DNA of 52,156 bases from Ophiostoma sp. CBS 140.51 (GCA_029298735.1 JANSLP010000240.1:1-52156); one strand, 5' to 3'; shown: positions 21,401 through 33,421, numbered from the stretch's first letter. Notes: a model not told the origin generated them from the sequence alone. Translations and numbers: made by a program.

Positions 21401-22734
21401 CTGCCAAAAGACATAAGGAAAATGGCAATGGCATAGTAGTAGTACTCGTCCATGGACCAGAGCACCAGACTGGCAATCTGGAAGACGTAGAAGGGATGGA
21501 ACACCTCGTCAACAAGGAGCTTGAAGACGGACTTCTGCTCGATATCAATCAGGTTCGCGCCAAAGACCTGTGTCCGGAAACCCTTCTCGTCGCTGTCGAG
21601 ACCAGCACGGATTTCGCGGACGTCCTGCCATAAAGGGTCCTTCCAGCCGGTTGACAGCATGAATTTGTCGCGCTGGGGGTGGTAGTAAAGGCGCACATAA
21701 CGGTAGTTGAGACCACGCAGCTCCTTCAATAACGGATCGAGGTCTTCTTCGTCGAACACGTCGCTGGCCGACTTGCGCGGGGCGCCAAAGACGGTCGACA
21801 ACGGCCGGTTGTAAGGTGTATTGTCCACATCCAGAATGGCCATCTCGTTCCACTGGTTCTCGACCACAACCCACGTGCACTCACGCAGAGGGCATGCGCG
21901 GCCGACAACCTTGATATACCATCGTGGAATCCAACGAAACAGGAGCCATGCCAGGCCGAACGTGAGCACGCAGAGCAGCGTATATATTGTCTTGCCAACG
22001 GCGCTGGTGCGGAAACCTGCAATGACAATGTACAAGTCCTCGTTGGCGAGATAGGTCTTCTGGCTCATGCGGCCGCTGCCATATTCACTGGCAGCAATCG
22101 AGGCGCCACTGCTTCGGCGCCGCAGCAGACCAGCACGTGCCGACGTCCGAGATAGTGTGGAGGAGCGGCGGTGAAGCACATAGTCGTCACGGTCGGCCGC
22201 ACTTTCGAGGTCGGCCGAGTCGTCCTCTTCCTCCGTCGCAAACTCGGAACCAGCACCACCGTTTCGCTCCAAGTCCTCATAATGGTGCGAGCTGTACGAT
22301 CCAACCAGGAGCCGTTCGGCCTCGAAGCTGACCGACTGGGCATCGTCGTCGTCGGGGTGGTGACGGGCTGCGGACTGTGCCTGCGCCCGGTCCTGTTCTT
22401 CGTCGTTATCGGTGTAGTAGGCGAAGCTGGCCGTCGAGTCGGCTCGTGATCGGCGATGGGAGAAGGCTGCAATGCTCGACGGAAGGCTCTCAGCCATGGG
22501 GCCGGAGTACAACTACGGAGGGTTAGTATGGACACAACAAAGTTTCAAAATGATTTACTGAACAGCACCCACCTCATCGTGCGCCATCTCGACATCTTCA
22601 AAGACACTGGTCGAGCTCTGGTTCGAGTTCAGTCGATAGAGCGACGGGCCAAGGACGCCACGATCCTGGCGAGCCGGCTCGGCCTCCGAAGGGCTGAGGG
22701 GCTCGCCATTGCCGCCGTTCATTGCTCCCGTCAT
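18493..22734 (-). CDS. YPK9: P5B-type ATPase (Ypk9/ATP13A2-like)
   Basis: P5B ATPases sit in vacuolar or late endosomal membranes. Human ATP13A2 exports polyamines from lysosomes, and yeast Ypk9 gives metal tolerance. Exons 22734-22573 and 22512-18493 encode 1393 aa. The first exon (54 codons, MTGAMNGGNG start) joins in frame through a GTGGGT donor and a CTAAC branch before CCGTAG. After an acidic, Ser-rich cytosolic N-terminus come the P5B N-terminal helices (GKTIYTLLCVLTFGLAWLL). The actuator motif LTGES is near residue 499. The M4 signature PPALPATLTIG marks the P5B class. The phosphorylated Asp is about residue 681 in DKTGTLTEDGLD. The hinge follows with VTGDN and GDGANDCAALKAADVG (about residue 1100). 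Several C-terminal helices end the protein. Transport substrate cannot be read from the sequence. Confidence 0.95.
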
Positions 22735-24580
22735 CCGCAGCTGGGCAGTGTATCACGGGTTCCGAATCAGAGAGTCGTAGGGCCGAGGCCGAGGCGCTTC
22801 AAGAGCAGATCGAAGACAAAACAAAAAAGGAGAGTTCGAAGTGCTAGCTGTGGCACATGACAGGCGGCCGTCGGCTCGATTGGCTGCAGGCGAATGAAAA
22901 CGAGCGTGTCGCACTGGTCGGTCGTTTCGCGGACGGACGGCAGAAGATGCGCGTATGCTTCTGTGCGTGTCGCCTGCGTCCTTGAGAGTGCGTGTGTGGT
23001 TGTTGCGTGTTGCGCGTTGCCTATCCCTGTATGCAATACGTTCGGCAGTGCGGATGGCGAAGTTGCTGCGCCGGTCACACCTACTCTGCAAAAAAAATTC
23101 GAGATAAGGTCCTTCCTCAACACAAATGATGACGTCCTACTGGGCAATGGCTGGCAGTGGGGGAGCTATAGTCGCTAAAAAAGGAAGGAACTATGCACTG
23201 AAAAGCCGGCAGTAGGCAGGCGCCGTCGCCTGTAATGGTCAGCAAAAGCTGGTGGTTTCTATCTTTGGCTTCCGCTTGTTCTTGCCTTGGTATGTGCCGC
23301 GTTCACGGTCGCGCCTTTTGTTACTGCCTCTTTCACATTTTCACATGAAGAGGAAAGAGGGAGGAGTTTTTTAGCGTAGCTGTTGACGCAACCCAATCCC
23401 TCACCAGAACGAGACAGCTTGGAATAGCACAAGCTCAAAGCTCCAACATGCATGAACTGCTTGGCCATACCGTATTTCCGCTGGCCCTTTTGTAAAGGTG
23501 GCAGTCAAGTCCTCCGTACGATATCTTACATTCTCGACTCACACGTCGAGTTTCAGTACTTATTTCTTATGAAAAAACTACGGCTGGCTGCGGATAGGCC
23601 GTCTGGCCTGGTTGGCTCTTGCCTGGACGAGTCTGGCCAGCCATATTCTACCATTGCTGCACGCATGAGACGACAAGTGTTGGGGAAGGAACTACCGGGG
23701 TCTATCTTACAGTAATAACGGTAAAATCGGCGAATCGAGCACTCAGAGGGAGTAACTCACACAGAAGTGCCGTAACAAAGTGAGCAATGAGAAGGAGCAA
23801 CCGACATTTCCTCAGATACTGCCTCGGCCAGGCACTTTGTATCACCCTTTTACATAAGACAAAACAGACAAAGAAACGGCAAGAGCGAGGAACAGCGGGA
23901 CGAAAGAAGGCAGCGGCGAGGCAACGAAAACAAGGGGCAACTTTTTGAAAGGAAGTAAAGGCACAAGCTGCACCTAGTCCAGTAGTCAGGCCAGACCACA
24001 GGCCAAGCCTTCACCGAGACCGCCTGAGTTTCTAGAACGAAGCAGCGAAGGCGCAAGATTTCTGAGCAGTGAGAAGAAAAGCGGATCCGATCCCCTGTGC
24101 AGCCAATAGCCGTGCCCCAACGTGGCAAGTGGGAGACCAAAAGTTGCGGCAGCCAACGAAAAGAAAGAAAGGGCAAAAAGGACAGCCCAGCGCGCCCAGA
24201 CAGGCAGGACCCAGCAGCCAGCCAGAAGCGAGCGTACGAGCCGTTTCCCTCTTTCCCTCCTCTCCTTTCCCACCGCTCAGCAGAAAACAGAAAAATTTAC
24301 GCTGGCGCCCCCAAAGGAAATCTCGACCCCGCCGCCGAAAATCCCATACTAAATTTTGCTCTCCCAACCCATTTCGCTTCTATCTCCCTGCTTCACCTCC
24401 TCTCCCTTTCACTACCTCTCTCTCTTTCTTCTCTCTTTTCCCCTCCTACCCTACATCTCTTTACCTCCCCGAATCAACGACCCTGACCAACCGACCATCG
24501 ACCGCCTGTCCGATCCGAGGTCTGCCATCGTTGTTTTTGATACCATCTCCCCCCCCACTATCACCAGTCTTTCAGCAGCC
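22735..24580. other. Divergent YPK9/NAP1 intergenic region
   Basis: This 1.85 kb holds two promoters. The last 250 nt before NAP1 are strongly pyrimidine-rich (24355-24475 is nearly all C and T), a usual leader feature of highly expressed fungal genes. The stretch before YPK9 shows no coding signal. ORFs between 23250 and 24370 overlap in several frames without any domain I know. Confidence 0.55.
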
Positions 24581-26322
24581 ATGGCCGAGCCCATCCGCAA
24601 CAAGCGGCCTGACCCCGTCGCACCGTGAGTGAACAGCCTCTTTTGACACTTTGGGGCATTTTTTGGGGGACTGCGGATGGTTGTTTGGCATCGTCGGTTG
24701 CCGTTCAATTGCAGTTTCGCAGAATTGCCCCTCTTGCTTTTTATTGGAATGCGTGTTAACGAATTTGATATAGGACGCCGCAGAACACACCCGCCAACAA
24801 TGCCCCCATCTCCTCGCACGCCCAGCAGCCCGGTGTCTCCAGCATCGCCGAGGGTGAGTTTGCTTTGATTTTTCTGTGATTTTTTGTTGTCTTGGACGAC
24901 CCGGCAGGACAAATAATACGCGACCTGGGACTCCTCCTTTTGCCCCCATGGCAAGGGTCCCCGCGTTTTGTACACCCAGACCCAACCATTTCGATATGCT
25001 TCATTTGCTAACGGTTTTTTGTCAACACCAACAGAGCCGGTCGACCTTGCAGCCGCCGCGTCCCTCTTTGCCCAGAACCCCCGCCTCGTCAGCATGATCC
25101 AGGGCAAGCTCGGCAGCCTTGTTGGCCGTTCGTCTGGTTACATTGAGTCGCTGCCCCCGCAAGTCAAGCGCCGTGTCTCCGGCCTGAAGGGCATCCAGAA
25201 GGAGCACTCGAAGCTCGAGGCCGAGTTCCAGGAGGAGGTTCTCCAGCTCGAGAAGAAGTACTTTGCCAAGTTCACCCCTCTGTACGAGAAGCGCTCCAAG
25301 ATCATCAACGGTGCCAACGAGCCCACCGAGGAGGAGATTGCCGCCGGTGAGGAGGAGGAGGACGATGAGGATGAGGAGGGCGAGGACCACAAGGCCGCCG
25401 AGGCCAAGACCGAGGAGGCTGGCGATGCCTCTGCCGAGTCTGTCTCCGGTATTCCCGAGTTCTGGCTGTCGGCCATGAAGAACCAGATCTCGCTTGCCGA
25501 GATGATCACCGACCGCGACGAGGGTGCGCTGAAGCACCTGACCGACATCCGCATGGAGTACCTCGACAAGCCCGGCTTCCGCCTGATCTTTGAGTTCGCC
25601 GAGAACGACTACTTCACCAACAAGACCATCTCCAAGACATATTTCTACCAGAGCGAGTCCGGCTACGGCGGTGACTTCATCTACGACCACGCCGAGGGTG
25701 ACAAGATCAACTGGAAGGCCGAGAAGGACCTGACTGTCCGCATCGAGCAGAAGAAGCAGCGCAACAAGAGTGAGCTTTTCTCCTTGTCTTGCCAACAATT
25801 TGGCGAGGCTGCCACATGGGACGAAAAGGCCCCACATGATAATTTCACATGCTAACAATGACCTCACAATAGACACCAAGCAGACCCGCATCGTCAAGAA
25901 GACCGTCCCGACCGAGTCGTTCTTCAACTTCTTCTCGCCCCCTGAGCCCCCGGCAGAGGACGACGAGGAGGCCGCTTACGACATTGAGGACCGCCTCGAG
26001 CTCGACTACCAGCTGGGCGAGGACATCAAGGAGAAGCTGATTCCCCGTGCCATTGACTGGTTCACCGGCGAGGCCCTGGCCTACGAGGAGATTGACGAGG
26101 ACGACCTGAACGAGGACGACTTTGACGACGAGGAGGACGATGAGGATGACCTGAGCGAAGACCACGACGAGGACGACGACTCTGACGAGGATGACGTAAG
26201 TGCAAGCTCTGGCCTCGGCTCCCGGCCAGACTCTTCGTGATATAATGAAACATTATTCTAACAACCTCTAGGACGATGGCTCGAAGCCGAAACCTGACGC
26301 TCAGGAGTGCAAGCAGAGCTAG
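24581..26322 (+). CDS. NAP1: Nucleosome assembly protein 1
   Basis: Nap1 is a H2A-H2B histone chaperone that shuttles between cytosol and nucleus and also binds B-type cyclins and Kap114. Exons are 24581-24624, 24774-24853, 25035-25769, 25873-26195 and 26272-26322, encoding 410 aa. The NAP domain starts near residue 60 with the long dimerisation helix (LKGIQKEHSKLEAEFQEEV, then LQLEKKYFAKFTPLYEKR). The motifs GIPEFWLSAMKN, EYLDKPGFRLIFEF, FTNKTISKTYFY and VPTESFFNFFSPP are typical. A strongly acidic insert (about residues 140-160) and an acidic tail follow. The final 17-codon exon ends in CKQS, a possible CaaX farnesylation box like the CKQQ end of human NAP1L1. Introns 1-3 have GTGAGY donors and intron 4 has GTAAGT. 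The start follows CAGCC before ATGG. Confidence 0.96.
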
Positions 26323-27474
26323 ACGAGTTCCACGTCGTTTGTCTAAACTGATGTGTTAAATGCCTGGTCAAGGCACCCTTGGGGCATTGGGAGTTCACGC
26401 GTGTACTGGATGGGAAGATGGGAGTTTATTCAAAAAATATTGATAGGAGCAGAGCAAAACAAGGGACATGGGGGAAGTTTTTGGAATGGTCAGAAGTCAT
26501 GCGCGGCATAGTGCAGCTTACCCAAAACGAATTCTCCCCCCTTTTGTCCCGTCTCGTCTCCCTGATATGCACCTCGCAGCTCGCGACCCTCTCCCTCTTA
26601 CGTACCGGACAGTACCATGTCGTCATCCTGCCTTTTTCGGCAGGCCCCCAACCCCAAGAGACACGGTCGACTACGTCTTTGAATGCTTTGCGCAGAAACA
26701 AAGAAAGAACCAAAACAAAACAAAACAAAACAAACTAAAAAAGAAAGAAAGAGAAATCACAAAAAATATTTACGCGGGAAAAGGGCCAGGGGTGGAAAAT
26801 AGGAGATGAACAGGGTCTAGTGTTTTTATCTTGCTCTTTTTGTTTTTGCTTTGCTTGACTTGTTACTTTGCCATGTCGTTTCGCGTACCTTTGCTTGGGA
26901 TTTTGGCCATTTCACATTTCATTACTTCGCTCCCTTCCTTTATTACCTTTTACACTTCATATGACCCCCTTAATAGTTTGCTGCATTTTATTCACTCCCA
27001 TCTAGTAATCAATCAATGTTGACCATATACAACGTACTTGGCGAAGCACATGAAATAATCGTAGGGGGCTGCAGCTCTGCATCTGTAAATAATATCAAAT
27101 CCCATTCTTGATATAACAGACCCCGAAGCCGGCACCGAGTCTGTGTGAAAGTGACTGGTCACTCGAAGCCGGGCTGAGACGCATGCAGCTCGTTTATGTG
27201 TAATACTGTGTAAACGTGTGAGACCACTCTTCTACTCTTCTCGAACACAAGTATGACACGGTAACGATAACAATGCCGTTCTGCATCTTCACTGTTGTAT
27301 CCCTTACCGTTTATTCTCCCAACGGGGAAATTCCGAGATGAACCGCGGAGAATTTACGATGTACAGATGCAGACGAGAAAACAAAACAAAATCTCAAAAC
27401 CTGGCCAGAACAAGAGTCACAGTTCACAGCATTTACGGTGTTTGCCCGCCGCCCTGAATAGCGGAGCCTCCCTG

Positions 27475-27711
27475 TCAGGAAAGGACGAAAATAACGAGTA
27501 AAATAACGAGATACGAAAAAGAGTAAAAAAAGTGACGCGATATTTTCGGCGCCCCGACAGCCGTTGGACGACCTGTAAAACATTTAGTCAGATAATCATA
27601 GGCGAATTTTTGAGGTAATAAATGAAGCAGGAAAAAATAGTAAAAATATGACAGTAATTGGACAATGACATAAAATAGAGTAAAATGGTCACAAATATTA
27701 CCAGCCGCCAT
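27475..27711 (-). CDS. Possible tiny spliced gene, 35-aa membrane peptide (tentative)
   Basis: No homologue is recognised. An ATG in the strong context CAACAATGGCG at 27711 opens a 10-nt exon (27711-27702). It is followed by a GTAATA donor, a GACTAAAT branch-like site and a TTTTACAG acceptor, then 27572-27475. Spliced, it gives 35 aa: a short polar head (MAAGRPTAVGAPKISRHF) and a hydrophobic C-terminal segment that could be a tail anchor. A competing reading splices out the T-rich part with donor GTCACT and acceptor CCTGACAG and gives a longer basic protein instead. The leader upstream looks like a normal fungal 5' region. Nothing but splice signals and start context supports this, so it may be noise. 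Confidence 0.2.
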   Translation of the reverse strand: MAAGNICDHFTLFYVIVQLLSYFYYFFLLHLLPQKFAYDYLTKCFTGRPTAVGAPKISRHFFYSFSYLVILLVIFVLS

Positions 27712-28055
27712 TGTTGCTGGTCACTTCTTGCGCACGCAAGAGCCACCACTGCAGGTGCGCTGGTGTGGACGTGGCCGCGTGGGAAGGCGTGGGCGGCTGG
27801 ACGGCTTGTGTGCTTGTAAGGCGTAGGCGAAAAAAGTCGGAGTGAAAAATTTTCGCCGCCGGCTACGCTGCCATGGGCGCTGTGGGAGGCCCAGAGCCTT
27901 CCGGTTGTCGGTGTTTGGAGCGGCCAGAAAGCGCTTTGTCGCCAGATCGCGTATTAGTGGACACTTCCTTTCCGTCTTTGCCCAGCTGTAACGAGTATTA
28001 GTCGCTCTTTCTGAAAGAGGAACGGCCGCGAAGTCCGCCCTCCTATCCAGTAGAG

Positions 28056-28062
28056 TGAGTCA
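28056..28062. promoter_or_regulatory. TGAGTCA box, candidate Gcn4/CPC1 site upstream of SER33
   Basis: A perfect TGAGTCA lies about 420 nt before the start codon of the phosphoglycerate dehydrogenase gene. This is the binding site of Gcn4/CPC1, the bZIP regulator of general amino-acid control, so regulation of serine synthesis by it would make sense. The assignment rests on one motif. Confidence 0.4.
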
Positions 28063-28479
28063 ACGAGCAAAGGAAGCAAAAGGAAGGGGCGTTGGAGGGC
28101 GCTTGAAGCTGTTCCTGCCGTGTAAGACTGTGTAGGACTTATGAATTGGTGCTAGTATTAATACCTTCCAAACGACGCCCCCCGCTATCGCTCCAATTCG
28201 TAACGAAAGTGGCCATTCTCCCCAAATTTTCTGGTTCCTGATAAACTCTGGTTGGCTGCCCCCGCCGTCACTAACTGACATCACGACATCACCACACTTG
28301 TTAAAAAAAAACCTCGAATTTCGAGCAACGACAGTTTCCCCCGTCCACAACCTCGAACAGACGTACGGCCGTGCTCCTGTGTAACTCGAGAGCTTCAGCA
28401 TCCGAATTACAATTAGAAATCTCGAAACCCCACCTTTTATCCCCTCCCCCGCCTTCAATTGATCTCACATTTTCCCACA

Positions 28480-30084
28480 ATGGCCGCAAGACCACAAGAC
28501 ATTGCCAGCCGACCGGCTGCCGCTGCGCCCACCGATGAGAACACCCAGTTCGTCTCGACCTCCCCGACTGCCACCTTCACCTCGGCCCCGTCCAGCTACA
28601 ACGCCTTTGGCGGCCGGGGCGCCGCCAGCAGCTTCAGCAGTGCCGTTGGTGACAGCCGTGTCACCGCCGGCAACGCCAAGCCGCTCAAGCCCTTCAACTC
28701 GACCGACATCAAGATCCTGCTGCTCGAGAACGTCAACGAGAGCGGCCGCAGCATCCTGACCGGCCAGGGCTACCAGGTCGAGTACCACAAGGCCTCGCTA
28801 CCCGAGGACGAGCTGATTGCCAAGATCAAGGATGTCCACGTTATCGGCATCCGCTCCAAGACCCGGCTGACGGAGAAGGTCCTGGCTGCGGCCAAGAACC
28901 TGCTCGTCGTCGGCTGTTTCTGCATTGGCACCAACCAGGTCGACCTCGACTATGCCGCCAAGAACGGTATTGCCGTCTTCAACTCGCCCTTTGCCAACTC
29001 GCGCAGTGTCGCCGAGCTGATGATTGGCTGGGTCATCTCGCTGGCCCGTCAGCTGGGCGACCGCTCCAGTGAGATGCACACGGGTACCTGGAACAAGGTC
29101 AGCGCGCGCTGTTGGGAGATTCGTGGCAAGACACTGGGCATTGTCGGCTACGGCCACATCGGCTCGCAGCTGTCTGTCCTGGCCGAGGCCATGGGCATGT
29201 CCGTCATCTACTACGACATTGTCACCCTCATGGCCCTGGGAAAGGCCCGCCAGGTCGCTTCGCTCAACGAGCTGCTGCGTGAGGCCGACTTTGTCACCCT
29301 GCACGTCCCCGCCACCCCGGAGACCCGCAACATGATTGGCCCTGCCCAGCTGGCCCAGATGAAGACAGGCTCGTACCTACTCAACGCCAGCCGTGGTACT
29401 GTCGTCGATATTGCTGCCCTGGTCGATGCTCTCAAGTCGGGCAAGCTGGCCGGTGCCGCGCTGGACGTGTACCCGCAGGAGCCCGGCGGAAACGGCGCCT
29501 TCTTCAACGGCTCGCTCAACCCCGGCTGGGGCGACGAGCTGCGCGGCCTCAAGAACGTCATTCTGACGCCGCATATTGGTGGCAGCACCGAGGAGGCCCA
29601 GCGGGCCATTGGTGTTGAGGTCGGCGATGCGCTCGTGCGGTACATTAACCAGGGTATCACCCTTGGTAGCGTCAACCTGCCCGAGGTCAACATGCGCTCA
29701 TTAACGCTCGAGGAGCCCAACCACGCGCGCGTCATCTACATCCATCGCAACGTTCCCGGTGTGCTGCGCCGTGTCAACGAGATCCTGGGCGACCACAACG
29801 TCGACAAGCAGATTACCGACAGCAAGGGCGATGTAAGTCAACACTGCGCATTGAGGAGGATGTGCTTCTTAGAAGATATATATCAGCTACTAACATGCTT
29901 TAGATTGCCTACCTGATGGCCGATGTCAGCGACGTCAAGCCCAGCGATCTTAAGGAGATCACCGACAGCCTTGAGGGCCTCACCTGTAAGTTTATGCACT
30001 CGCATCGGCACTTTTCACCTTTGCTTGTCTCGAACACTGCTAACATACCTCTCAGCTCGCATCCTTACCCGTGTGCTCTACTAA
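28480..30084 (+). CDS. SER33: D-3-phosphoglycerate dehydrogenase
   Basis: This enzyme oxidises 3-phosphoglycerate to 3-phosphohydroxypyruvate with NAD+, the first step of serine synthesis in the cytosol. Exons are 28480-29832, 29904-29985 and 30056-30084, encoding 487 aa. A Ser/Ala-rich N-terminal extension of about 75 residues precedes the catalytic fold (ILLLENVNESGRSIL). The nucleotide-binding GYGHIG is at residues 223-228. The substrate-site segments HVPATPETRNMI and NASRGTVVDIAAL follow, with the catalytic His365 in TPHIGGSTEEAQ. The C-terminal ACT domain (ARVIYIHRNVPGVLRRVNEI, then IAYLMADVSDV) ends in SRILTRVLY. Two small introns cut the ACT domain and its end. The start is the ATG in CCCACAATGGCC. 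Yeast has two paralogues, SER3 and SER33; the symbol is one of the pair. Confidence 0.97.
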
Positions 30085-31639
30085 GCTGCACATAATTTGC
30101 ACAACCATCTTAGCATCTTGCTTTTTCATCGGCGTCGAAAATCAACAAAAATAAAGTCTGGCGGCAAACAAAATAAAAACTTACTATCGCTGCAGAGCGA
30201 TGTCATATATAAAAAGGCGAAACTTCTGGCGTCCTGCTCTTGCACTTGCATTTTTCTTTTCATTTTCTTTTCGGTCGTCAGCTCACCTGTTCAACATGGA
30301 CGAGCAATGATTCGAGCGCTCCATCGCTTCGATCCGGCCTGGCATCTGTTATTTTTTTCTGGGATATATCATGGGACAAGATTCAACAATAAACAAAACA
30401 AGAGCATAATATAGAAACATGGGCGAAATTGGAATATATTTATCGCATTTGCTATTGCATCATATCTTACATTGCCTTTTATGTCCTTTTATGACTGCCT
30501 GATATACCGCATAACAATTCTGTAGTAACCTCCGGCGAGACACCCAAGACGAGACGAAGCAACGGCTATCGACGCGCGCAATTAGACCTCAGACACTGCT
30601 ACTCTTCTTTTGTCTGATCTCGTCTGTTCCTGTCTATTCTTTTTCTTCCATTTTGTTTCCTCGCTTCTTCGTTTCGTCCGTTGGACCGGGGTAATACTCT
30701 TAATACATTATCTTATTGCCCGTGCTCCACAAGGCCACTCAAAAAAGAGCCCTGTCGACGCATGAAAGACTGCAAGACAAGATTCACGGCACCACCTCTC
30801 CGTGTTCGCCTGTGTCTCTTTTCTTTCTTTCTCTCTGCCCTCCAGAAGCCTCCTCACTTTCTTCCACAGACAGAACGCGCCCCATATATTAAAAGGAGAT
30901 CCTTGGCTGGTTTCGTTTTGCTCCACAGGCAGATCTTGGTCCGAAATTAAAACAAAAAACGGTATGCTGAAGGAAGAGATGAAGAACAAGCATAACTGAC
31001 CAGGGGCAGAAGAAAAAGAAGAATGCGAGAGCCGAGAGAACAATAGAACAGCACAACAACCTTCTGGAACGCATAGACTATGCACCGCAAATCCAAAGAC
31101 GGAAGACGCGGCCGAGGCAGAGCCACTTTCTCAGCCAAGCAGTGAGACATCACAAAGGCAACCACTTATATCGAGCATGGGTATGGTAATCAGATACGAC
31201 GCCTTCTGGTAGCATCTCACGAAGCCTGTCAATGTTGACAAAGACCTGGATGAGATATCCTGATCCAAGAGCACAACTCGACCTCGATGCTGATCGAGTC
31301 TATCGTCTCTCTCTCCATGGGGACCGTCCCGAACTTCTTTGTATTCAGATCGGACGCGTTTGAAACGGGCCTCTTTTGGGCTTGGCTTGGTTTGTTCATC
31401 CAAGGCCACCGCGTTTCATGTTCAGGCGTTGGGTGGCTCTTGGGTGGGCACATGTGCACAAAACGGTGTAGAAAAGAGGAAACCGGTTGCGGCACGCAGC
31501 ACACATGGACTCATGGACCTGCTAAAACACCCTTAAAAACACGCGGCAAACGGGAAAATTGGGTGGGATGGAAAAGGAGAAAAGGTTCGAGGGCCCGTCT
31601 GGGGTACTGTGCTGGGAGCCTAAGCTACAGCGGCACCGT

Positions 31640-31672
31640 GCCCTGTATTTGTACTTGAGGCCCTGTATTTGT
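31640..31672. repeat. Short tandem duplication
   Basis: GCCCTGTATTTGT occurs twice, at 31640-31652 and 31660-31672, 20 nt apart. It lies in the long MYO2 upstream region and has no known role. Confidence 0.8.
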
Positions 31673-32045
31673 TCCGACGCGCCGTTGTACGCGTTACTGA
31701 TCGGCAACAACGGAGAAGCTGAAAAAGGTCCACGATCGCATGCAACTACCGGGGCGACGCAGGGGCAAAACCGCTGGCCCTCCCTAGCGAATAGGCGTCC
31801 GTCCCCTAAAACGCACTCTGGTGGCACTGTATCATGCCGTCATACCTGCGAATCTCTCCTATGAAAGAGCAGAATCAAACAAAGTCAACAAGATGCTCCA
31901 ATGATGGACAACCAGGGTTTTCAACATGCAGCCCTCCTGCATCAAACTGCACATTGGCCATCAATCACTTGCTCTTGTGGGCGGACAAACTGTGGTTCTG
32001 GGCAAAATGTTCAGATCGATTCAGCGTTCAGTTGCTCCTTGTATA

Positions 32046-32070
32046 TGTACTTAGGTACTCAGGTACTTCA
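32046..32070. repeat. GGTACT-type short repeat
   Basis: GTACT recurs three times with AGGTACT units in about 25 nt. Similar TTAGGTAC-type repeats are scattered through several sordariomycete genomes. No function is implied. Confidence 0.5.
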
Positions 32071-33421
32071 GTGCTCCCTGGAGAGATCGACCACCACTAA
32101 GCCGTAGCGTAACCGCAGCTGTTTGGTTGGATGTTGGCCAGGTCTTGCACTTGTTGTCTCCCTTCTCCTGCGGGTGTGCCTTCCTTTTGGTGTGCCGCAC
32201 GTTTCGGGCTGGCCACACATTTCCCCCCAATCGCGTGTTTTCGCTGTGCCTACCTATTGAGTTTTGTGTGTGCATGTGCGCAAGAAGTGCGTGCGCATGT
32301 GCACGTTTGTATCGTACTTTCCTTGTGCATGCGCTCACCGACTACTGCAAAATTCTTTCGAGCGAATGGGGAAAGAGCTCCCTGTGGCCACTGTGTGTGC
32401 AAGGTGAGCCTTGCAGCCGCCACCCCTGAACGAGTGAACGGGACACATTTATTTATGTAGCGAGAACACGAACGGGAAGGAGAGACACAAAAAAAAGTTG
32501 CAGGAAGGCGCGACACGCCTCTTTTCGCGTCTCATCCGGGCAAGAGTTAGTGCAAAGTGCCCCATTCTCGGCCATTTTCAGCCATCTTTTATTTTTCTAT
32601 CAACAAGAACCACTCGAGCCACTGTAATACACTGCGTTGCGCCTTCCTGGTTTTGTTTCTCCTTCGTTTATCCCATTAAACCCAGGGAAAGAGCAACCGT
32701 TCCCATCGTCTCATATCAAGACATTTTCTGCATCACGGAAATCCCGTCGTCTTCCCAACTTCTGCTTCTTCCTTTCTTCCTGTCTTCCTTCACCTTTGTT
32801 TCTGTCTCTTTAGCTCTGTTAACTGTCTCTCTTTGTTCCCCCCTTTTCCACACTCTCCTTTTTTATTCTTTTTGGCCTCTTAGTTTTAATGCGTTCCCGT
32901 CTAGGGGACCCCTACCACTTAGTAGCGTCTTTTTTTCCAACCGTTCCCCTTTCCCGCGCCTCCACACTCCTTTTCTTCGACCTCGCCCTATCGAGACCTT
33001 CCCTTCTCATTATCTTTCCTCTCCATCCACGAGCAGCTCGCACCGCACCCGACTGCATCTAGGTTACCCGTTTGACGATACCGGGCAGCACGTTTCGATC
33101 TACCATCCTCTCCTCATTTTCTCGTCTTTCTCACATCAAAACCGCATCTGTCTCGACCGGCGCAGCTTTCCCCCATCACCGCCTATTGGGCTTCTTGATC
33201 GTCTTTACCGCCGTTTGGAACTTGCTTGTGGGCCCCCTTTTTTACTTTCCCCCCCAACGCAATCGTCGACCTCCGCCCCCCCGATTTTTCGATTCGACGT
33301 TTCGACATTTTCTCTCTTCTACCTCTCACACCCATACCATACTCCCTAAAGCAGAGCTTCTACTCTGCTTATCTCGGCCATCGGCCGCTTTTCTTTTCCA
33401 TCCTCCTTTCCATCCATCATC

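Larger units (their letters stand above)
26323..28479. other. NAP1-SER33 intergenic region
   Basis: These 2.16 kb hold the NAP1 3' UTR and the SER33 promoter. An (AAAAC)n pentanucleotide run lies near 26712-26736. A TGAGTCA box is at 28056-28062, and a very small candidate gene on the minus strand is listed separately. No other coding signal, tRNA or repeat family is visible. Confidence 0.5.
30085..33421. other. Long SER33-MYO2 intergenic region and MYO2 leader
   Basis: At 3.3 kb this is the longest gene-free stretch in the window. The last 700 nt before MYO2 (about 32740-33420) are strongly pyrimidine-rich and probably transcribed as leader. Short direct repeats occur at 31640-31672 and 32046-32070. 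Many ORFs of 60-280 codons appear on both strands, but all are low-complexity or overlap one another and none has a recognisable domain. I see no tRNA or transposon remnant. Confidence 0.5.

Noticed and set aside
31131..31504. Minus-strand overlapping ORFs with protein-like composition upstream of MYO2
   Set aside because: Three frames each look plausible in pieces, but no single frame or splice model joins them, no domain is recognisable, and ORFs of this size are expected by chance at this base composition.
32498..33349. Plus-strand ORF of 283 codons before MYO2
   Set aside because: It is a by-product of the pyrimidine-rich leader (Ser, Phe, Leu, Pro-rich) with no domain.
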